This document shows, one piece after another, positions 17,522 to 26,739 of a stretch of DNA of 64,000 nucleotides. The stretch's first letter is position 1. Each line of letters opens with the position of its first letter. Both the position numbers and the translations under genes were made by a program. The stretch is taken from contig NZ_FNZE01000005.1 of assembly GCF_900109175.1 (NCBI RefSeq), forward strand, positions 124,001 through 188,000. Reading direction: 5' to 3'. Origin of the DNA: Pseudomonas linyingensis. Its GTDB lineage: Bacteria > Pseudomonadota > Gammaproteobacteria > Pseudomonadales > Pseudomonadaceae. The notes beneath the pieces are model-generated. The model had not been told where the DNA came from. It did not search any database and worked only from the letters and a program-made list of their open reading frames with translations.

Positions 17522-18541
17522 ATGACCAAACTGCTGAAAACCCTGCTCGCCACCGCCTGCGCCGCCGGCCTGCTGGTCGCCGGCGCCGCCAGCGCCGCCG
17601 AGATCAAGGAGCGCACCCTGCGTTTCGCCTTCCAGAACGTCAAGGAACACCCGCAGGGGCAGGGCGCGCAGAAGTTCGCCGAGCTGGTCGGCGAGAAGTC
17701 CGGCGGCAAGATCAAGGTGCGCCTGTTCCCCGGCGGCACCCTGGGCGGCGACCTGCAGACCGTCTCCTCGCTGCAGGGCGGCACCCTCGACCTGACCGTG
17801 CTCAACTCGGGCATCCTCGCCGCCCAGGTGCCGGAATTCGCCATGCTCGACTTCCCCTACCTGTTCAACAACACCGCCGAGGCCCACGCGGTGATCGACG
17901 GCGAAGTCGGCCAGCAGCTGCACGCCAGCCTGGAGAACAAGGGTCTGGTCGGCCTCGGCTACTGGGATCTGGGCTTTCGCAACCTGACCAACAGCAAGCG
18001 CCCGGTCACCAAGCCCGAAGACATGCAGGGCCTGAAGATCCGCGTGATCCAGTCGCCGATCTACCTGGAGACCTTCAAGGCGCTCGGCGCCAACCCGGTG
18101 CCGATGCCGTTCCCGGAGGTCTACACCGCCCTCGAGCAGCGCACCGTCGATGGCCAGGAAAACCCCTACACGGTGATCCTCGGCAACAAGTTCCACGAAG
18201 TGCAGAAGTACCTGTCGGCCACCAACCACATCTACAACCCGCAGTCGTTCGTGATCGGCCAGAAGACCTGGAAGAAGCTCAGCAGCGACGAGCAGGCGCT
18301 GATCCGCGCGGCCGCCGCCGAAGCGCAGACCTTCCAGCGTGAAGTGACCGCCAAGGCGCAGACCGAGGCGCTGGACAAGCTCAAGCAGGAAGGCGTCGCC
18401 GCCAACGAGATCGCCCCCGAGGAGATCGACCGCTTCCGTGACAAGGTCAAGCCGGTGGTCGAGCAGTTCGCCAAGGACCTCGACCCGGCCATGGTCAAGG
18501 CCATGTACGAGGCCATCGAGAAGGTGCGCGCCGGGCAGTAA
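17522..18541 (+). CDS. TRAP transporter substrate-binding protein (DctP family)
   Basis: A 339-residue periplasmic binding protein with a Sec signal peptide ending ASA near residue 23. The DctP core is visible: LFPGGTLGGDLQTVSSLQGG, LGYWDLGFRNLTNSKRPV, LKIRVIQSPIYLETFKALGANPVPM with the Arg that binds the substrate carboxylate, and EVYTALEQRTVDGQENP. It closes the aroQ-dehydrogenase-TRAP run and is followed at once by a strong terminator. Ligand is a carboxylate, probably hydroaromatic by context. Confidence 0.94.
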   Translation: MTKLLKTLLATACAAGLLVAGAASAAEIKERTLRFAFQNVKEHPQGQGAQKFAELVGEKSGGKIKVRLFPGGTLGGDLQTVSSLQGGTLDLTVLNSGILAAQVPEFAMLDFPYLFNNTAEAHAVIDGEVGQQLHASLENKGLVGLGYWDLGFRNLTNSKRPVTKPEDMQGLKIRVIQSPIYLETFKALGANPVPMPFPEVYTALEQRTVDGQENPYTVILGNKFHEVQKYLSATNHIYNPQSFVIGQKTWKKLSSDEQALIRAAAAEAQTFQREVTAKAQTEALDKLKQEGVAANEIAPEEIDRFRDKVKPVVEQFAKDLDPAMVKAMYEAIEKVRAGQ

Positions 18542-18561
18542 ACCGCCGATCCGCTTGCCGC

Positions 18562-18604
18562 AACGCAAACGCCCGCTGCTGACAGTGGGCGTTTGCGTTT
18601 CGAG
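18562..18604 (+). terminator. Rho-independent terminator after the TRAP operon
   Basis: A 13-bp perfect stem AACGCAAACGCCC / GGGCGTTTGCGTT with a short inner CTG/CAG stem and loop CTGA, followed by a short T run. Confidence 0.75.
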
Positions 18605-18680
18605 AGAAATGACCTGACCGGAAAGCGTTGCCAGGATGCGGCGCTCGGCTGACAGGCAACTGCCGCCCGCGCGGCTGCCG

Positions 18681-19271
18681 TCACTCGATGCACTGCGGGG
18701 TATCGACGTCGCGCAGGATGGCGGGATCGCTAACTGCCACGCGGCGCACTGCCTGCGGATTGGCGCGGATCACCTCGCGCGCACCGTTGTCCCCGCGCAG
18801 GAGCTGGAGCTCCGGCCAGAAGCTCCGGCCGAAGAGCACCGGATGGCCAGGTTGCCCCGCAAAGGTCGGTACGACGATGGCGTCCGGCGCGGCCTGCGCC
18901 AGCAGACAGCGCAGGGAGTCGGCGCCGATCCAGGGCATGTCGCCGAGAAAGATCGCCAGCACCTCGGCCTCCGAGTGTGGCGCCAGACTGCGAACCCCAT
19001 CGGCCAGGCTATGTCCCATGCCATGCGCGGCATGCGCGCTGTGCAGCACCCGCACTCCGCGCGGGACGCTCAATTCACGCGGATCGTCCTCGGGACGCAG
19101 CACTACCCAGACCTCCGGCAACTCGCTAAAGGGCAGCGCCAGACTGGCCGCCAGCAGGGTCTGCCCGCCAGCCAGGCGGGCCCGACGTTTGTCGCTGCCA
19201 AAGCGCCGCGAGAAGCCGGCGGCGAGCATCAGCCCGGCCACCCGGCAGCAGCCCTGTCCTGCGGCAGTCAA
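18681..19271 (-). CDS. MocA-like molybdenum cofactor cytidylyltransferase
   Basis: A 196-residue nucleotidyltransferase of the MobA/MocA fold. [14 protein letters not shown] is the nucleotide-binding loop, FLGDMPWI at about 108-115 the metal site, and [10 protein letters not shown] the MocA-type signature. It would convert Mo-molybdopterin to the cytosine dinucleotide form used by xanthine-dehydrogenase-type enzymes such as the one encoded upstream. The longest frame begins at TTG after GGGGATGGGCGT; a GTG ten codons in is an alternative. It is last in the iorA-iorB-xdhC-mocA order, 48 bp after xdhC. Confidence 0.87.
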   Translation of the reverse strand: MTAAGQGCCRVAGLMLAAGFSRRFGSDKRRARLAGGQTLLAASLALPFSELPEVWVVLRPEDDPRELSVPRGVRVLHSAHAAHGMGHSLADGVRSLAPHSEAEVLAIFLGDMPWIGADSLRCLLAQAAPDAIVVPTFAGQPGHPVLFGRSFWPELQLLRGDNGAREVIRANPQAVRRVAVSDPAILRDVDTPQCIE

Positions 19272-19319
19272 ACGCCCATCCCCACGATGCCGACGCTGGC
19301 TGGGCGATCAGTCGTCTCC

Positions 19320-20303
19320 TTAAAGCGCATCGCGCGGCCTGCCACGCAGCACGCGCACGACATCGGCCATCACCGCCAGGGCGATTTCGGCCGGGGTCTT
19401 GCTGCCCAGCGCCAGGCCGATGGGCATGTGGATGCGCGCGATATCCGCGTCGCCGAGTCCCCCCGAGCGACGCAGGCGCTCGGCGCGCGCCCGGGAGGTC
19501 TGCCACGAGCCCATGACGCCGATATAGAACGCCGGTGTGCGCACGGCCTCCATCATCGCCAGGTCGTCGATGCGCGGGTCATGGGTCAGGGCGACCACCG
19601 CCGTGGCCGTATGGCAGCCTCCCGTGGCGATGAACAGCGAGGGCAGGACTGGCTGCACGGCAATCCCGGCCAGGCTGAATCCAGCGAGCCTCTCCTCTCG
19701 CGGGTCGCAGACGATCACCTCGAAGCCCAGGGTGCGCGCGAACTCCGCACAGATCACCGAAACCGGCGAGATCCCGGCGAGGATCAGGCGGGCAGCCGGG
19801 CCGATGCGCACCTGCACGGACTCGCAATCGCCGCGTTCGACGACCCGCGGCCCCAGTCCATCATCGTCGAGAAACTGCACCTGCCCATCCGTCAGCTGCA
19901 CCTGGCGAATCAGATGATGCTGCCCGCACAGGGTCGCGCGCATGACCTCCAGCTGGTCCAGCGTCGCCGCATCCGCCGGCAGACGCTCGACCAGCACCTT
20001 GAGGGTGCCGCCACAGGGGAGCGCCACCCGCGCGCCCGCTGCCCCGCCCTCCGGGTCACCGTAGCGCAGCAGGGTGACGCTGCGATCGAAGGCGCCCGCC
20101 TGCAGGCGTTCCAGGAAATTCTCCTCGACACAGCCGCCGGACAGCGAACCGGCATGGTGGCCATCGGCGCGCGCCACCAGCAGGGAGCCGGGCTCGCGTG
20201 GCGACGAACCGAAGGTGGCCAGCACCGTGCACAGCCAGACCGTTTCGCCGCTGCGCGTCCAGTCCAGTGCCCGCTCGACGACCTGCAGATCGAGATGCTG
20301 CAT
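19320..20303 (-). CDS. XdhC-family maturation protein
   Basis: A 327-residue protein that binds molybdenum cofactor and hands the sulfurated form to xanthine-dehydrogenase-type enzymes. The N-terminal XdhC/CoxI domain has [17 protein letters not shown] and [10 protein letters not shown]; the C-terminal Rossmann domain has [27 protein letters not shown] and [14 protein letters not shown], then [22 protein letters not shown]. It starts two bases after the stop of the molybdopterin subunit, showing tight operon structure. Confidence 0.94.
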   Translation of the reverse strand: MQHLDLQVVERALDWTRSGETVWLCTVLATFGSSPREPGSLLVARADGHHAGSLSGGCVEENFLERLQAGAFDRSVTLLRYGDPEGGAAGARVALPCGGTLKVLVERLPADAATLDQLEVMRATLCGQHHLIRQVQLTDGQVQFLDDDGLGPRVVERGDCESVQVRIGPAARLILAGISPVSVICAEFARTLGFEVIVCDPREERLAGFSLAGIAVQPVLPSLFIATGGCHTATAVVALTHDPRIDDLAMMEAVRTPAFYIGVMGSWQTSRARAERLRRSGGLGDADIARIHMPIGLALGSKTPAEIALAVMADVVRVLRGRPRDAL

Positions 20304-20305
20304 GC

Positions 20306-22492
20306 TCAACTCGTCAGCTGCGTGCCGATCGGCAGACGGCGGATGCGCTTGCCGGTGGCCGCCGCCAGGGCGTTGACCACAGCCGGCGCCAGCGGCGGCA
20401 CGGGCGGCTCGCCGATACCGGTCGGCGCACTGGCCGAGGCCACGATATGCACCTCCACGGTGGGCATTTCGCTGATGCGCAGCAGTTCGTAGTTGTGCAA
20501 GTTGGACTGCTCGACCTTGCCGTCGGTGAAGGTGATCGCCTCGCGCAGGGCGGCCGACAGGGCGAAGCCCACCCCTCCCTCCACCTGGGCGCGGATCACG
20601 TCGGGGTTGATCGCGACGCCGCAATCGACCGCACAGACCACGCGGTCCACATGGAAACGACCGTCGCTCTGCACGGTAACCTCGGCGACCTGGGCGACGA
20701 AGGAGCTGAAACTCTCGTGCACCGCAACGCCGCGTCCGCGCCGCTCGCCCTCCTTGCCGGCCGGCAGCGGCTGCTCCCAGCCCGCCTTCTCCGCCGCGAG
20801 CTTGAGCACGCCGGCATGCCGCGGGTGCTCGCCGAGCATCGCCAGACGCCAGGTCACCGGGTCCTTGCCGGCCGCCTGGGCCAGCTCGTCGAGGAAGCAC
20901 TCGGTCGAGAACGCGGTGTGCGAGGAGCCCACCGAGCGCCACCACTGCACGGGCACCATGCCATCCTCGGGAGAATGCAGGTCCACCCGCAGGTTGGGAA
21001 TGCGGTAGGGCAAACTCGCAGCGCCCTCCACCGAAGCAGGGTCGATGCCGTCCTTGATCAACGACGCGAACGGCGACCCGCCCAGCACCGACTGCCCGAC
21101 CAGGCGATGCTGCCAGGCGACCAGATTACCCTCGGCATCCAGGCCGGCGCGCAGGCGGTGATGGAACATCGGCCGGTAGTTGCCGGCCTGCATGTCGTCC
21201 TCGCGCAGCCATACCAGCTTCACTGGCGCGCGGCCCTCGATGGCCTTGACGATGTGAGCGGCCTCGAGGCTGTAGTCGGCGTTCTTGCTGGCGCGCCGGC
21301 CGAAGCTGCCGCCGGCGTACAGCGTGTGGATCCGCACCTGCGCAGGCGCGAGGTCGAACAGCTCGGCGAGCACGGTCTGGTCGTAGGTCTGGCTCTGCGC
21401 GCCGTACCAGGCCTCGCAGCCATCCCCGGTCAGGCTGACCACACAGTTCATCGGCTCCATCGCCGAGTGCGCGAGATAGGGAAAGTCGTACTCGGCCTCC
21501 AGCGTACGGGCGGCCTTCGCCAGCGCCACATCGCTGTCGCCCTCCTGACGCGCCACCTGCCCCGGCGACCTGGCCAGCTCGCGATAGTGCTCGAGCAGTT
21601 GCGCCGAGTTCTGGTTGAAGGCGGCTGCTTCGTTCCACTCGACCACCAGCGCATCGCGGCCGCGCTTGGCGCTCCAGGTATCCCGCGCGAGCACCGCGAC
21701 CCCGCTGGGGATCTGCACCACCTCGACCACCCCGTCGACCGCCAGCGCTGGTTTGGCATCGTATGCCTTGACGGTGGCGCCGAACCTGGGGGGATGGGCG
21801 ACCACGGCAGTGAGCATGCCGGGCAGTTGGATGTCCTGGGTAAAGATCGCCTTGCCGGTGACCTTGTCGTCCGAGTCCTTGCGCGGGATATGCCGGCCGA
21901 TCAGCCTGAACTCACCGGGTTCCTTGAGCCTGACCTGCTCGGGCACCGCTTGTTGCGCCGCGGCCCTGGCCAGTTGGCCGAAGGTTGCCTGCCGGCCGGA
22001 TCCCGCATGGCTGACCACACCGCCAGCCACCGTGATGTCGTCCGCAGGCACCTTCCACTGGGCTGCGGCCGCCGCGACCAGCATGGCACGCGCCGAGGCA
22101 CCGGCCTTGCGCAGCTGCTCCCAGGAGTTGGCGATCGCGGTACTGCCGCCGGTGCCCTGCGCCGGGCCCCAGAACAGGTTGTTGTAGCGCGAGGCATCGG
22201 CGGGTGCGCTCTCCACCCGCACCTGCGCCCAGTCCGCATCCAGCTCCTCGGCCAGGATGGTGGCCAGACCGGTATAGGTGCCCTGGCCCATTTCCAGGTG
22301 CTTGGCGACGATGGTGACGCTGTCGTCCTCGCCGATGCGCAGGAAGGCGTTGGGCTCGAACGCCTCGGCCTGCTCCTGGCCGACCGCCCCCTGCGCCAGC
22401 GGCCAGGGGAAGTAGATGGCCAGAGTCAGGCCAGCGGCCCCCTGGAGAAAACGCCGACGACTCTGGTTGACGATGGACCGGCTCATGTTCAA
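20306..22492 (-). CDS. Molybdopterin-binding subunit, xanthine dehydrogenase/isoquinoline oxidoreductase (IorB) type
   Basis: A 728-residue large subunit of a molybdenum hydroxylase, likely oxidising an aldehyde or N-heterocycle. A twin-arginine signal [11 protein letters not shown] near residue 12 indicates folded export to the periplasm, as in other IorB-like enzymes. [19 protein letters not shown] and GGSFGRRAS line the cofactor pocket, and [18 protein letters not shown] contains the catalytic Glu region. It overlaps the [2Fe-2S] subunit by four bases. No cytochrome subunit is encoded beside it, so its electron acceptor is unknown. Confidence 0.92.
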   Translation of the reverse strand: MNMSRSIVNQSRRRFLQGAAGLTLAIYFPWPLAQGAVGQEQAEAFEPNAFLRIGEDDSVTIVAKHLEMGQGTYTGLATILAEELDADWAQVRVESAPADASRYNNLFWGPAQGTGGSTAIANSWEQLRKAGASARAMLVAAAAAQWKVPADDITVAGGVVSHAGSGRQATFGQLARAAAQQAVPEQVRLKEPGEFRLIGRHIPRKDSDDKVTGKAIFTQDIQLPGMLTAVVAHPPRFGATVKAYDAKPALAVDGVVEVVQIPSGVAVLARDTWSAKRGRDALVVEWNEAAAFNQNSAQLLEHYRELARSPGQVARQEGDSDVALAKAARTLEAEYDFPYLAHSAMEPMNCVVSLTGDGCEAWYGAQSQTYDQTVLAELFDLAPAQVRIHTLYAGGSFGRRASKNADYSLEAAHIVKAIEGRAPVKLVWLREDDMQAGNYRPMFHHRLRAGLDAEGNLVAWQHRLVGQSVLGGSPFASLIKDGIDPASVEGAASLPYRIPNLRVDLHSPEDGMVPVQWWRSVGSSHTAFSTECFLDELAQAAGKDPVTWRLAMLGEHPRHAGVLKLAAEKAGWEQPLPAGKEGERRGRGVAVHESFSSFVAQVAEVTVQSDGRFHVDRVVCAVDCGVAINPDVIRAQVEGGVGFALSAALREAITFTDGKVEQSNLHNYELLRISEMPTVEVHIVASASAPTGIGEPPVPPLAPAVVNALAAATGKRIRRLPIGTQLTS

Positions 22493-22962
22493 CTCCCTGC
22501 TCGTAAGGCCAGCGACCTGGCGGCCTCATGGATCGCCGCGCGAATGCGCACGTAGGTGCCGCAGCGGCAGACATTGCCGCCCATGGCCCGGTCGATATCG
22601 CTGTCCGAGGGGCTGCGATTGCCTTCCAGCAGCGCCACCGCACTCATGATCTGGCCGGGCTGGCAGTAGCCGCACTGCACGACATCGAGACTCTTCCAGG
22701 CCTGCTGCACCGCACGCCCGGTCGGGCTCTGTGCGACACCCTCGATGGTGACGACATTCGCCTTGTCGGCCATCGACACCGGCGTCACGCAGGCACGCAC
22801 GGCCTGCCCGTTCATGTGCACGGTGCATGCCCCGCACAGCGACATGCCGCAGCCGAACTTGGTGCCGGTGAGCTTGAGGTTGTCGCGCAGCACCCACAGC
22901 AGGGGGGTATCGGCGGCGACTTCCACCGACATTTCCTTACCATTGATGTTGAGCGTGATCAT
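22489..22962 (-). CDS. [2Fe-2S] subunit of molybdenum hydroxylase (IorA type)
   Basis: A 157-residue iron-sulfur protein. The plant-ferredoxin-like cluster uses Cys38, Cys43, Cys46 and Cys58 ([15 protein letters not shown]), and the second cluster uses Cys97, Cys100, Cys132 and Cys134 (VQCGYCQPG and NVCRCGTY). It passes electrons from the molybdopterin subunit encoded immediately downstream. There is no signal peptide, consistent with hitchhiker export on the Tat signal of its partner. It is first in the operon. Confidence 0.96.
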   Translation of the reverse strand: MITLNINGKEMSVEVAADTPLLWVLRDNLKLTGTKFGCGMSLCGACTVHMNGQAVRACVTPVSMADKANVVTIEGVAQSPTGRAVQQAWKSLDVVQCGYCQPGQIMSAVALLEGNRSPSDSDIDRAMGGNVCRCGTYVRIRAAIHEAARSLALRAGS

Positions 22963-23292
22963 GCAGTTCTCCGCAGTCGTGATGTGTCGTCCGGCCGCTG
23001 CCCATGGCTCCTTGCTCAGGGACGGGGAATGAATCCGTTGAGCGAGGCGTCAAGCCACAGGAACGCGACCACGTGCTCTTGGTCACGTCAGCTCCTTTCC
23101 CCGACTCGGATCGAGGAGCCGCATTCGTGAATGCAGTAGCCATCAAGTTAAGAACAAGAATCGCACCGGGCGGGGACCGAGCGTCCCCCTCTGACCAACG
23201 GCGGCGGGCGTCGGGACCAATGCCGGCAGCTCGTCCAACGTTGCCCGAATTGCGATAGCCTTCCCCCTGGATCACCTCCATCGGAACCCGTC
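22963..23292. other. Intergenic region upstream of the molybdenum hydroxylase operon
   Basis: About 330 bp between divergent genes. It should contain the promoters of the iorA operon and of the CWC gene. Several overlapping small frames exist but none resembles a known family. No operator could be assigned. Confidence 0.5.
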
Positions 23293-23520
23293 ATGCAGCC
23301 GCTAGCCAACCATGTCTGCCCACTCTGCGGTGGCGCCAATCAGTGCGCACCAGCCAAGGCCGGCACGCTCGATGTCGAATGCTGGTGCTCAACGGTCTCT
23401 ATCAGTCCGGAAGCCTTGGCACGCGTTCCGGCTGAACTCGTCGACAAGGCCTGCCTGTGTCCGAGGTGCGCGGCCGCCGTGAGCCCGACGCAACCGGGCC
23501 AGGCCGCTCCCGACGCGTAA
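23293..23520 (+). CDS. Cysteine-rich CWC family protein
   Basis: A 75-residue cytoplasmic protein with cysteines at 9, 12, 18, 30, 32, 54, 56 and 59. The first pair is CPLCGG, the middle pair CWC gives the family its name, and the third group is CLCPRC. The pattern suggests a zinc-ribbon-like metal site; function is unknown. It stands alone, divergent from the molybdenum hydroxylase operon and followed by a polB remnant on the opposite strand. Confidence 0.85.
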   Translation: MQPLANHVCPLCGGANQCAPAKAGTLDVECWCSTVSISPEALARVPAELVDKACLCPRCAAAVSPTQPGQAAPDA

Positions 23521-23563
23521 GGCCATAGGCCAGACCGCCTGCGGTATCGGCGCGCGCCCAGGT

Positions 23564-23758
23564 TCAGAACAGTTGCATCTGCCCATCCAGCAGACGCTGG
23601 AAATCACTGTGCACGAAGGGCAGGATGGCGTCCGCCACCGGCTTGAGCTGGCGCGTCACGTCGTGATCGTAGTCGATGGGGGACTGGCGATTCTCCAGGG
23701 GCTCGGGCCCGACAAGCGTGACCACGTTGCTGATCCAGCCACCACGCGGGTACGACAC
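23564..23758 (-). pseudogene. C-terminal fragment of DNA polymerase II (polB remnant)
   Basis: The last 62 codons of a PolB gene without the rest. The fragment ends in ILPFVHSDFQRLLDGQMQLF; the intact PolB at 60.9-63.2 kb ends in [20 protein letters not shown]. By eye, 49 of 62 aligned residues are identical, and the DNA similarity stops abruptly about where a GC-rich hairpin begins. It keeps a normal stop codon but has no start signal or catalytic part. It is either a decayed duplicate of the local polB or the relic of a second, acquired polB. Divergence is too great for a recent copy. Confidence 0.85.
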
Positions 23759-23765
23759 TGCAATA

Positions 23766-23791
23766 CCCGCTGGAGACAGCGGGCGTTCTTT
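23766..23791 (+). terminator. Hairpin with T-rich tail next to the polB remnant
   Basis: CCCGCTG-GAGA-CAGCGGG followed by CGTTCTTT, a seven-base GC-rich stem. It could end plus-strand transcription from the CWC gene between two convergent units, and marks the edge of the polB fragment. Confidence 0.5.
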
Positions 23792-23816
23792 ATCGCCCCG
23801 GGAAGAATCGCACCGG

Positions 23817-26117
23817 TCAACGCCTGTCCAGGTACTGGAACAGTTCCTCCTCCTGCTCGAAGTGCAGGCGCACCAGGGTATCCAGGCGGATCAGCAGGAT
23901 CTGTACCTCATCGGCCGGGACCGCGGCAGGGTCCTGGAGAAGATCATCGCGCATGCGCGCCAACAGGTGGATCGCCCGGAAGATCTCGCGGTGGCCGCGG
24001 CTGAGGGCCGACAGCGGATCGTCGCCGGCGAGGTGGGCGGAGAGCCACGGGTATAGCTGTCGTTCGTCGTCGTGTTCGTGCTCGGCAAGCAGCACCTGCA
24101 GATCCGCCACCAGCGCCACCAGCGCCTGACGGGCAGCCTCCGGCTCCAGGCGGGCGAACTCCCCGGCCAGCTGCTGCAGGCTGGCCAGCAGGCGCGCCAG
24201 CTGCGCATGCTCGTCCTGCAGGCGATCGATCTGCTCGCCGCTGAGCCACTGCACCGAGGGCCTGTGCAGGCCGAGCGCGCGCAGCGCATAGAGGATCACC
24301 GCCACGTCTATCAGCTCCTGCACCACCGCCCCGGCCAGCGCCGGCAGGTAGCCGAAGGCTGCGACCAGCATGGCCAGCAGCGACAGTCCCATGCCGGCCA
24401 GCACGCTCTGGCGGGCGATCGCACGGGTCTGCCGGGCGATCTCCAGCGCCTCGACCAGACGATCCAGACGGTCGACCAGCAGCACCACCCCCGCTGCCTC
24501 CGCGGAAGCCGTGGCGCCGGCCGCGCCCATCGCCACGCCGACGTCGGCCGCCGCCAGCGCCGGCGCATCGTTGATGCCGTCGCCGACCATCAGGGTCGGC
24601 CCGCCGCTGCGCCCGTCTTGCACGGCGCACACCTTGTCGGCGGGAGCCAGCCCCGCGCGCAGCTCGTCGATGCCAGCGGCCAGGGCGATCATCTCGGCGG
24701 TTTCCAGGCGGTCGCCGGTGAGCATGACGATGCGCCGGATGCCGGCGGCGCGCAGGCGCCTGACCACCCGCGGCGTCTCGCTGCGCACGCTGTCGGCGAA
24801 CAGCAGGGCGCCGACCAGCTCGCCATCGACCCTGACGAAGCTGCCGCCGCAGGCGGCGTAGTCCATGCGGCGCAGGATGGTGGCCGCCCAGCGGCTGTCC
24901 GGCTGCTCGGCCTGGGCGAACGACAGGGTGCCGAGCCGCACCCGGTGCCCGCCCACCTGACCTGACAGGCCGGCCCCGGCACTCTCCTCCACCCCCTGCG
25001 GCGCCTGCAGCGCCAGCTGTTGCTGCTGGGCAGCGCGGACGATGGCCTGGGAGATCGGATGCACCGAAGCCTGCGCCAGCGACGCCGCCCAACCAAGCAC
25101 CTGCTGCGGATCGCCCTCGCCCTTGACCTCCACCGACTGCAGCCGGGCCTGGCCACTGGTGAGGGTGCCGGTCTTGTCGAGAAATAGTTGCTGCACCCCG
25201 GCCAGCGCCTCCAGGGTGGCGCCGTCCTTGATCAGGATGCCGCGCCGCGCCGCCCGCGAGATGCCGCCCATGATGGCGATCGGCACGGCGAGGATCAGCG
25301 GACAGGGGGTGGCCACCACTAGCACCGCCAGCGCGCGCAGCGGATCGCCGCTCAGCCACCCGGCCAGCGCCGCCAGCGCCAGGCTCGGCGGGATGAAGAA
25401 CAGCGCGTAGCGGTCGGCCAGCCGCACGAACGGCGCGCGCGAGCGCCGCGCCGCCTCGGCCAGGCGCACCACCCCGGCATAGGTACTCTGCGCGGCCGTC
25501 TGCGTGGCCTGCAGCTGGAACGGCTCGCCGATATTGACCACACCGCTGGCCAGCAGGCTGTCGCGCTGGCGGGTCACCGGCAGCGATTCTCCGGTCAGCG
25601 CCGATTCGTCGAGGCTGGCGGTGGGGCTGAGCAGCCGGCCATCGACCGGCACCACCTCGCCCAGGCGCACCAGCAGCACCTGGCCGACCCGCACCTGCTC
25701 GACCGGAATCCGACGCAGGTCGCCGCCTTCGTCCAGCCAGGCCTCGCGTGGCGCGCGATCGATCAGCGCGCGCAGCTCGCGCTCGGCGCGCCGGCTGGTG
25801 AAGAACTCCAGGGTGCGCCCGGTGGCCAGCATCAGCGCCACCACCGCGGCGACCAGCCATTGCTCGAACGCCAGGGCGGCGCCGATGGCCAGCAGGGCGA
25901 GCAGATCGACACCCGTCTCGCCGCGCAGCAAGCGGCGGACGATCTCAACGGCCAGCAGCAGCGCCATCAGCAGGCTGCCCGCCGCCCAGCTCGCCGCCGA
26001 CAGCTCGCTGGCGCCCCACCACTGAGCCAGTCCGCCCGCCAGCAGCGCCAGGCTGGTCAGCAGCAACAGCGCCGGGTCACGCCAGCGCAGCACTCGCGCC
26101 CAGGTTCCCTGCTCCAC
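23817..26117 (-). CDS. P1B-5-type metal ATPase with C-terminal hemerythrin domain
   Basis: A 766-residue heavy-metal ATPase, probably exporting Ni(II) or Fe(II). TGES (175-178), the metal-site motif TPCP starting near 270, DKTGT with the phosphorylated Asp at 314, SVHP and MVGDGINDAPAL are all present. There is no N-terminal CxxC or HMA domain. The tail from about residue 610 is hemerythrin-like, with DEHAQL, EHEHDDERQLYPW, GHREIF and HFEQEEELF giving the His/acid set of a di-iron site. TPC plus a hemerythrin tail defines the P1B-5 (Nia) group. The GTG after GGGAGGTGGGC was taken as start; a longer GTG start exists. Confidence 0.9.
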   Translation of the reverse strand: MEQGTWARVLRWRDPALLLLTSLALLAGGLAQWWGASELSAASWAAGSLLMALLLAVEIVRRLLRGETGVDLLALLAIGAALAFEQWLVAAVVALMLATGRTLEFFTSRRAERELRALIDRAPREAWLDEGGDLRRIPVEQVRVGQVLLVRLGEVVPVDGRLLSPTASLDESALTGESLPVTRQRDSLLASGVVNIGEPFQLQATQTAAQSTYAGVVRLAEAARRSRAPFVRLADRYALFFIPPSLALAALAGWLSGDPLRALAVLVVATPCPLILAVPIAIMGGISRAARRGILIKDGATLEALAGVQQLFLDKTGTLTSGQARLQSVEVKGEGDPQQVLGWAASLAQASVHPISQAIVRAAQQQQLALQAPQGVEESAGAGLSGQVGGHRVRLGTLSFAQAEQPDSRWAATILRRMDYAACGGSFVRVDGELVGALLFADSVRSETPRVVRRLRAAGIRRIVMLTGDRLETAEMIALAAGIDELRAGLAPADKVCAVQDGRSGGPTLMVGDGINDAPALAAADVGVAMGAAGATASAEAAGVVLLVDRLDRLVEALEIARQTRAIARQSVLAGMGLSLLAMLVAAFGYLPALAGAVVQELIDVAVILYALRALGLHRPSVQWLSGEQIDRLQDEHAQLARLLASLQQLAGEFARLEPEAARQALVALVADLQVLLAEHEHDDERQLYPWLSAHLAGDDPLSALSRGHREIFRAIHLLARMRDDLLQDPAAVPADEVQILLIRLDTLVRLHFEQEEELFQYLDRR

Positions 26118-26155
26118 GCCCACCTCCCTCGCCACACAGCCGTACACACATCAGC

Positions 26156-26209
26156 TTAAGCCCTGATTAAGCCCCGACCCGGTGGCCTTCAGCCTGAATT
26201 CAGCCTGGC
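26156..26209. promoter_or_regulatory. Two tandem 11-bp direct-repeat pairs (response-regulator box)
   Basis: TTAAGCCCTGA is followed directly by TTAAGCCCCGA, and eleven bases later TTCAGCCTGAA by TTCAGCCTGGC. Head-to-tail repeats of 11 bp are typical for OmpR/PmrA/QseB-family regulators. They lie 42 bp before the DUF2271 gene and just upstream of the P1B ATPase, so they could control either or both. Confidence 0.6.
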
Positions 26210-26250
26210 CCCTTACTGTAGTCCCATCGAATCCGCAGGAGCTTGCCCCC

Positions 26251-26721
26251 ATGAACAAGACGCTCATCACCCTAGCCTTGGCCGGCGCCACCGCCGCACC
26301 GCTGCTGGCCCATGCCCAGCCGCAGCCGCTGACCCTCGACGTCAGCCTCAAGGAATACCGCGGCAAGGGCGCCTACCTGGCCATCTACCTGACCGATGCC
26401 GACGGCCAGTACCAGAAGACCCTGTGGGTCGCCGGCAAGAAGGCCAAGTACTACCGCCACCTGCGCGACTGGACGGCTGGCGGTGGCGCGCAGCGCGCCG
26501 AGTTCGACGGCCTGACCGGGGCCAGCGTCGGCAGTGGCGACAGCCTGACGGTGGAGGTCGAGCTGGAACCGGCCCTGCTCGATGCCGGATACGAAATCCG
26601 CATCGACAGCGCGGTCGAGGACAAGCGCGACAACCGCGCCGAGGTCCGCCTGCCGCTGACCCGCGAGCCGGGCGAAGCCAGCGGCAGCGGCTACGTCGAT
26701 CGCGTCAGCTACCGTTTCTGA
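26251..26721 (+). CDS. Exported DUF2271 protein with ApbE flavinylation motif
   Basis: A 156-residue protein with a Sec signal peptide ending AHA near residue 22. The DUF2271 core (LWVAGKKAKYYRHLRDW) follows. Residues 86-92 read DGLTGAS, which fits the Dxx(s/t)gA(T/S) motif where ApbE attaches FMN covalently through a phosphodiester to the last Ser/Thr. It heads a three-gene run with a PepSY flavoreductase and ApbE. The likely role is a periplasmic electron carrier or terminal reductase taking electrons across the membrane from the PepSY protein. Flavinylation is predicted, not shown. Confidence 0.85.
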   Translation: MNKTLITLALAGATAAPLLAHAQPQPLTLDVSLKEYRGKGAYLAIYLTDADGQYQKTLWVAGKKAKYYRHLRDWTAGGGAQRAEFDGLTGASVGSGDSLTVEVELEPALLDAGYEIRIDSAVEDKRDNRAEVRLPLTREPGEASGSGYVDRVSYRF

Positions 26722-26739
26722 CCCCCACGAGGCCCTCAC

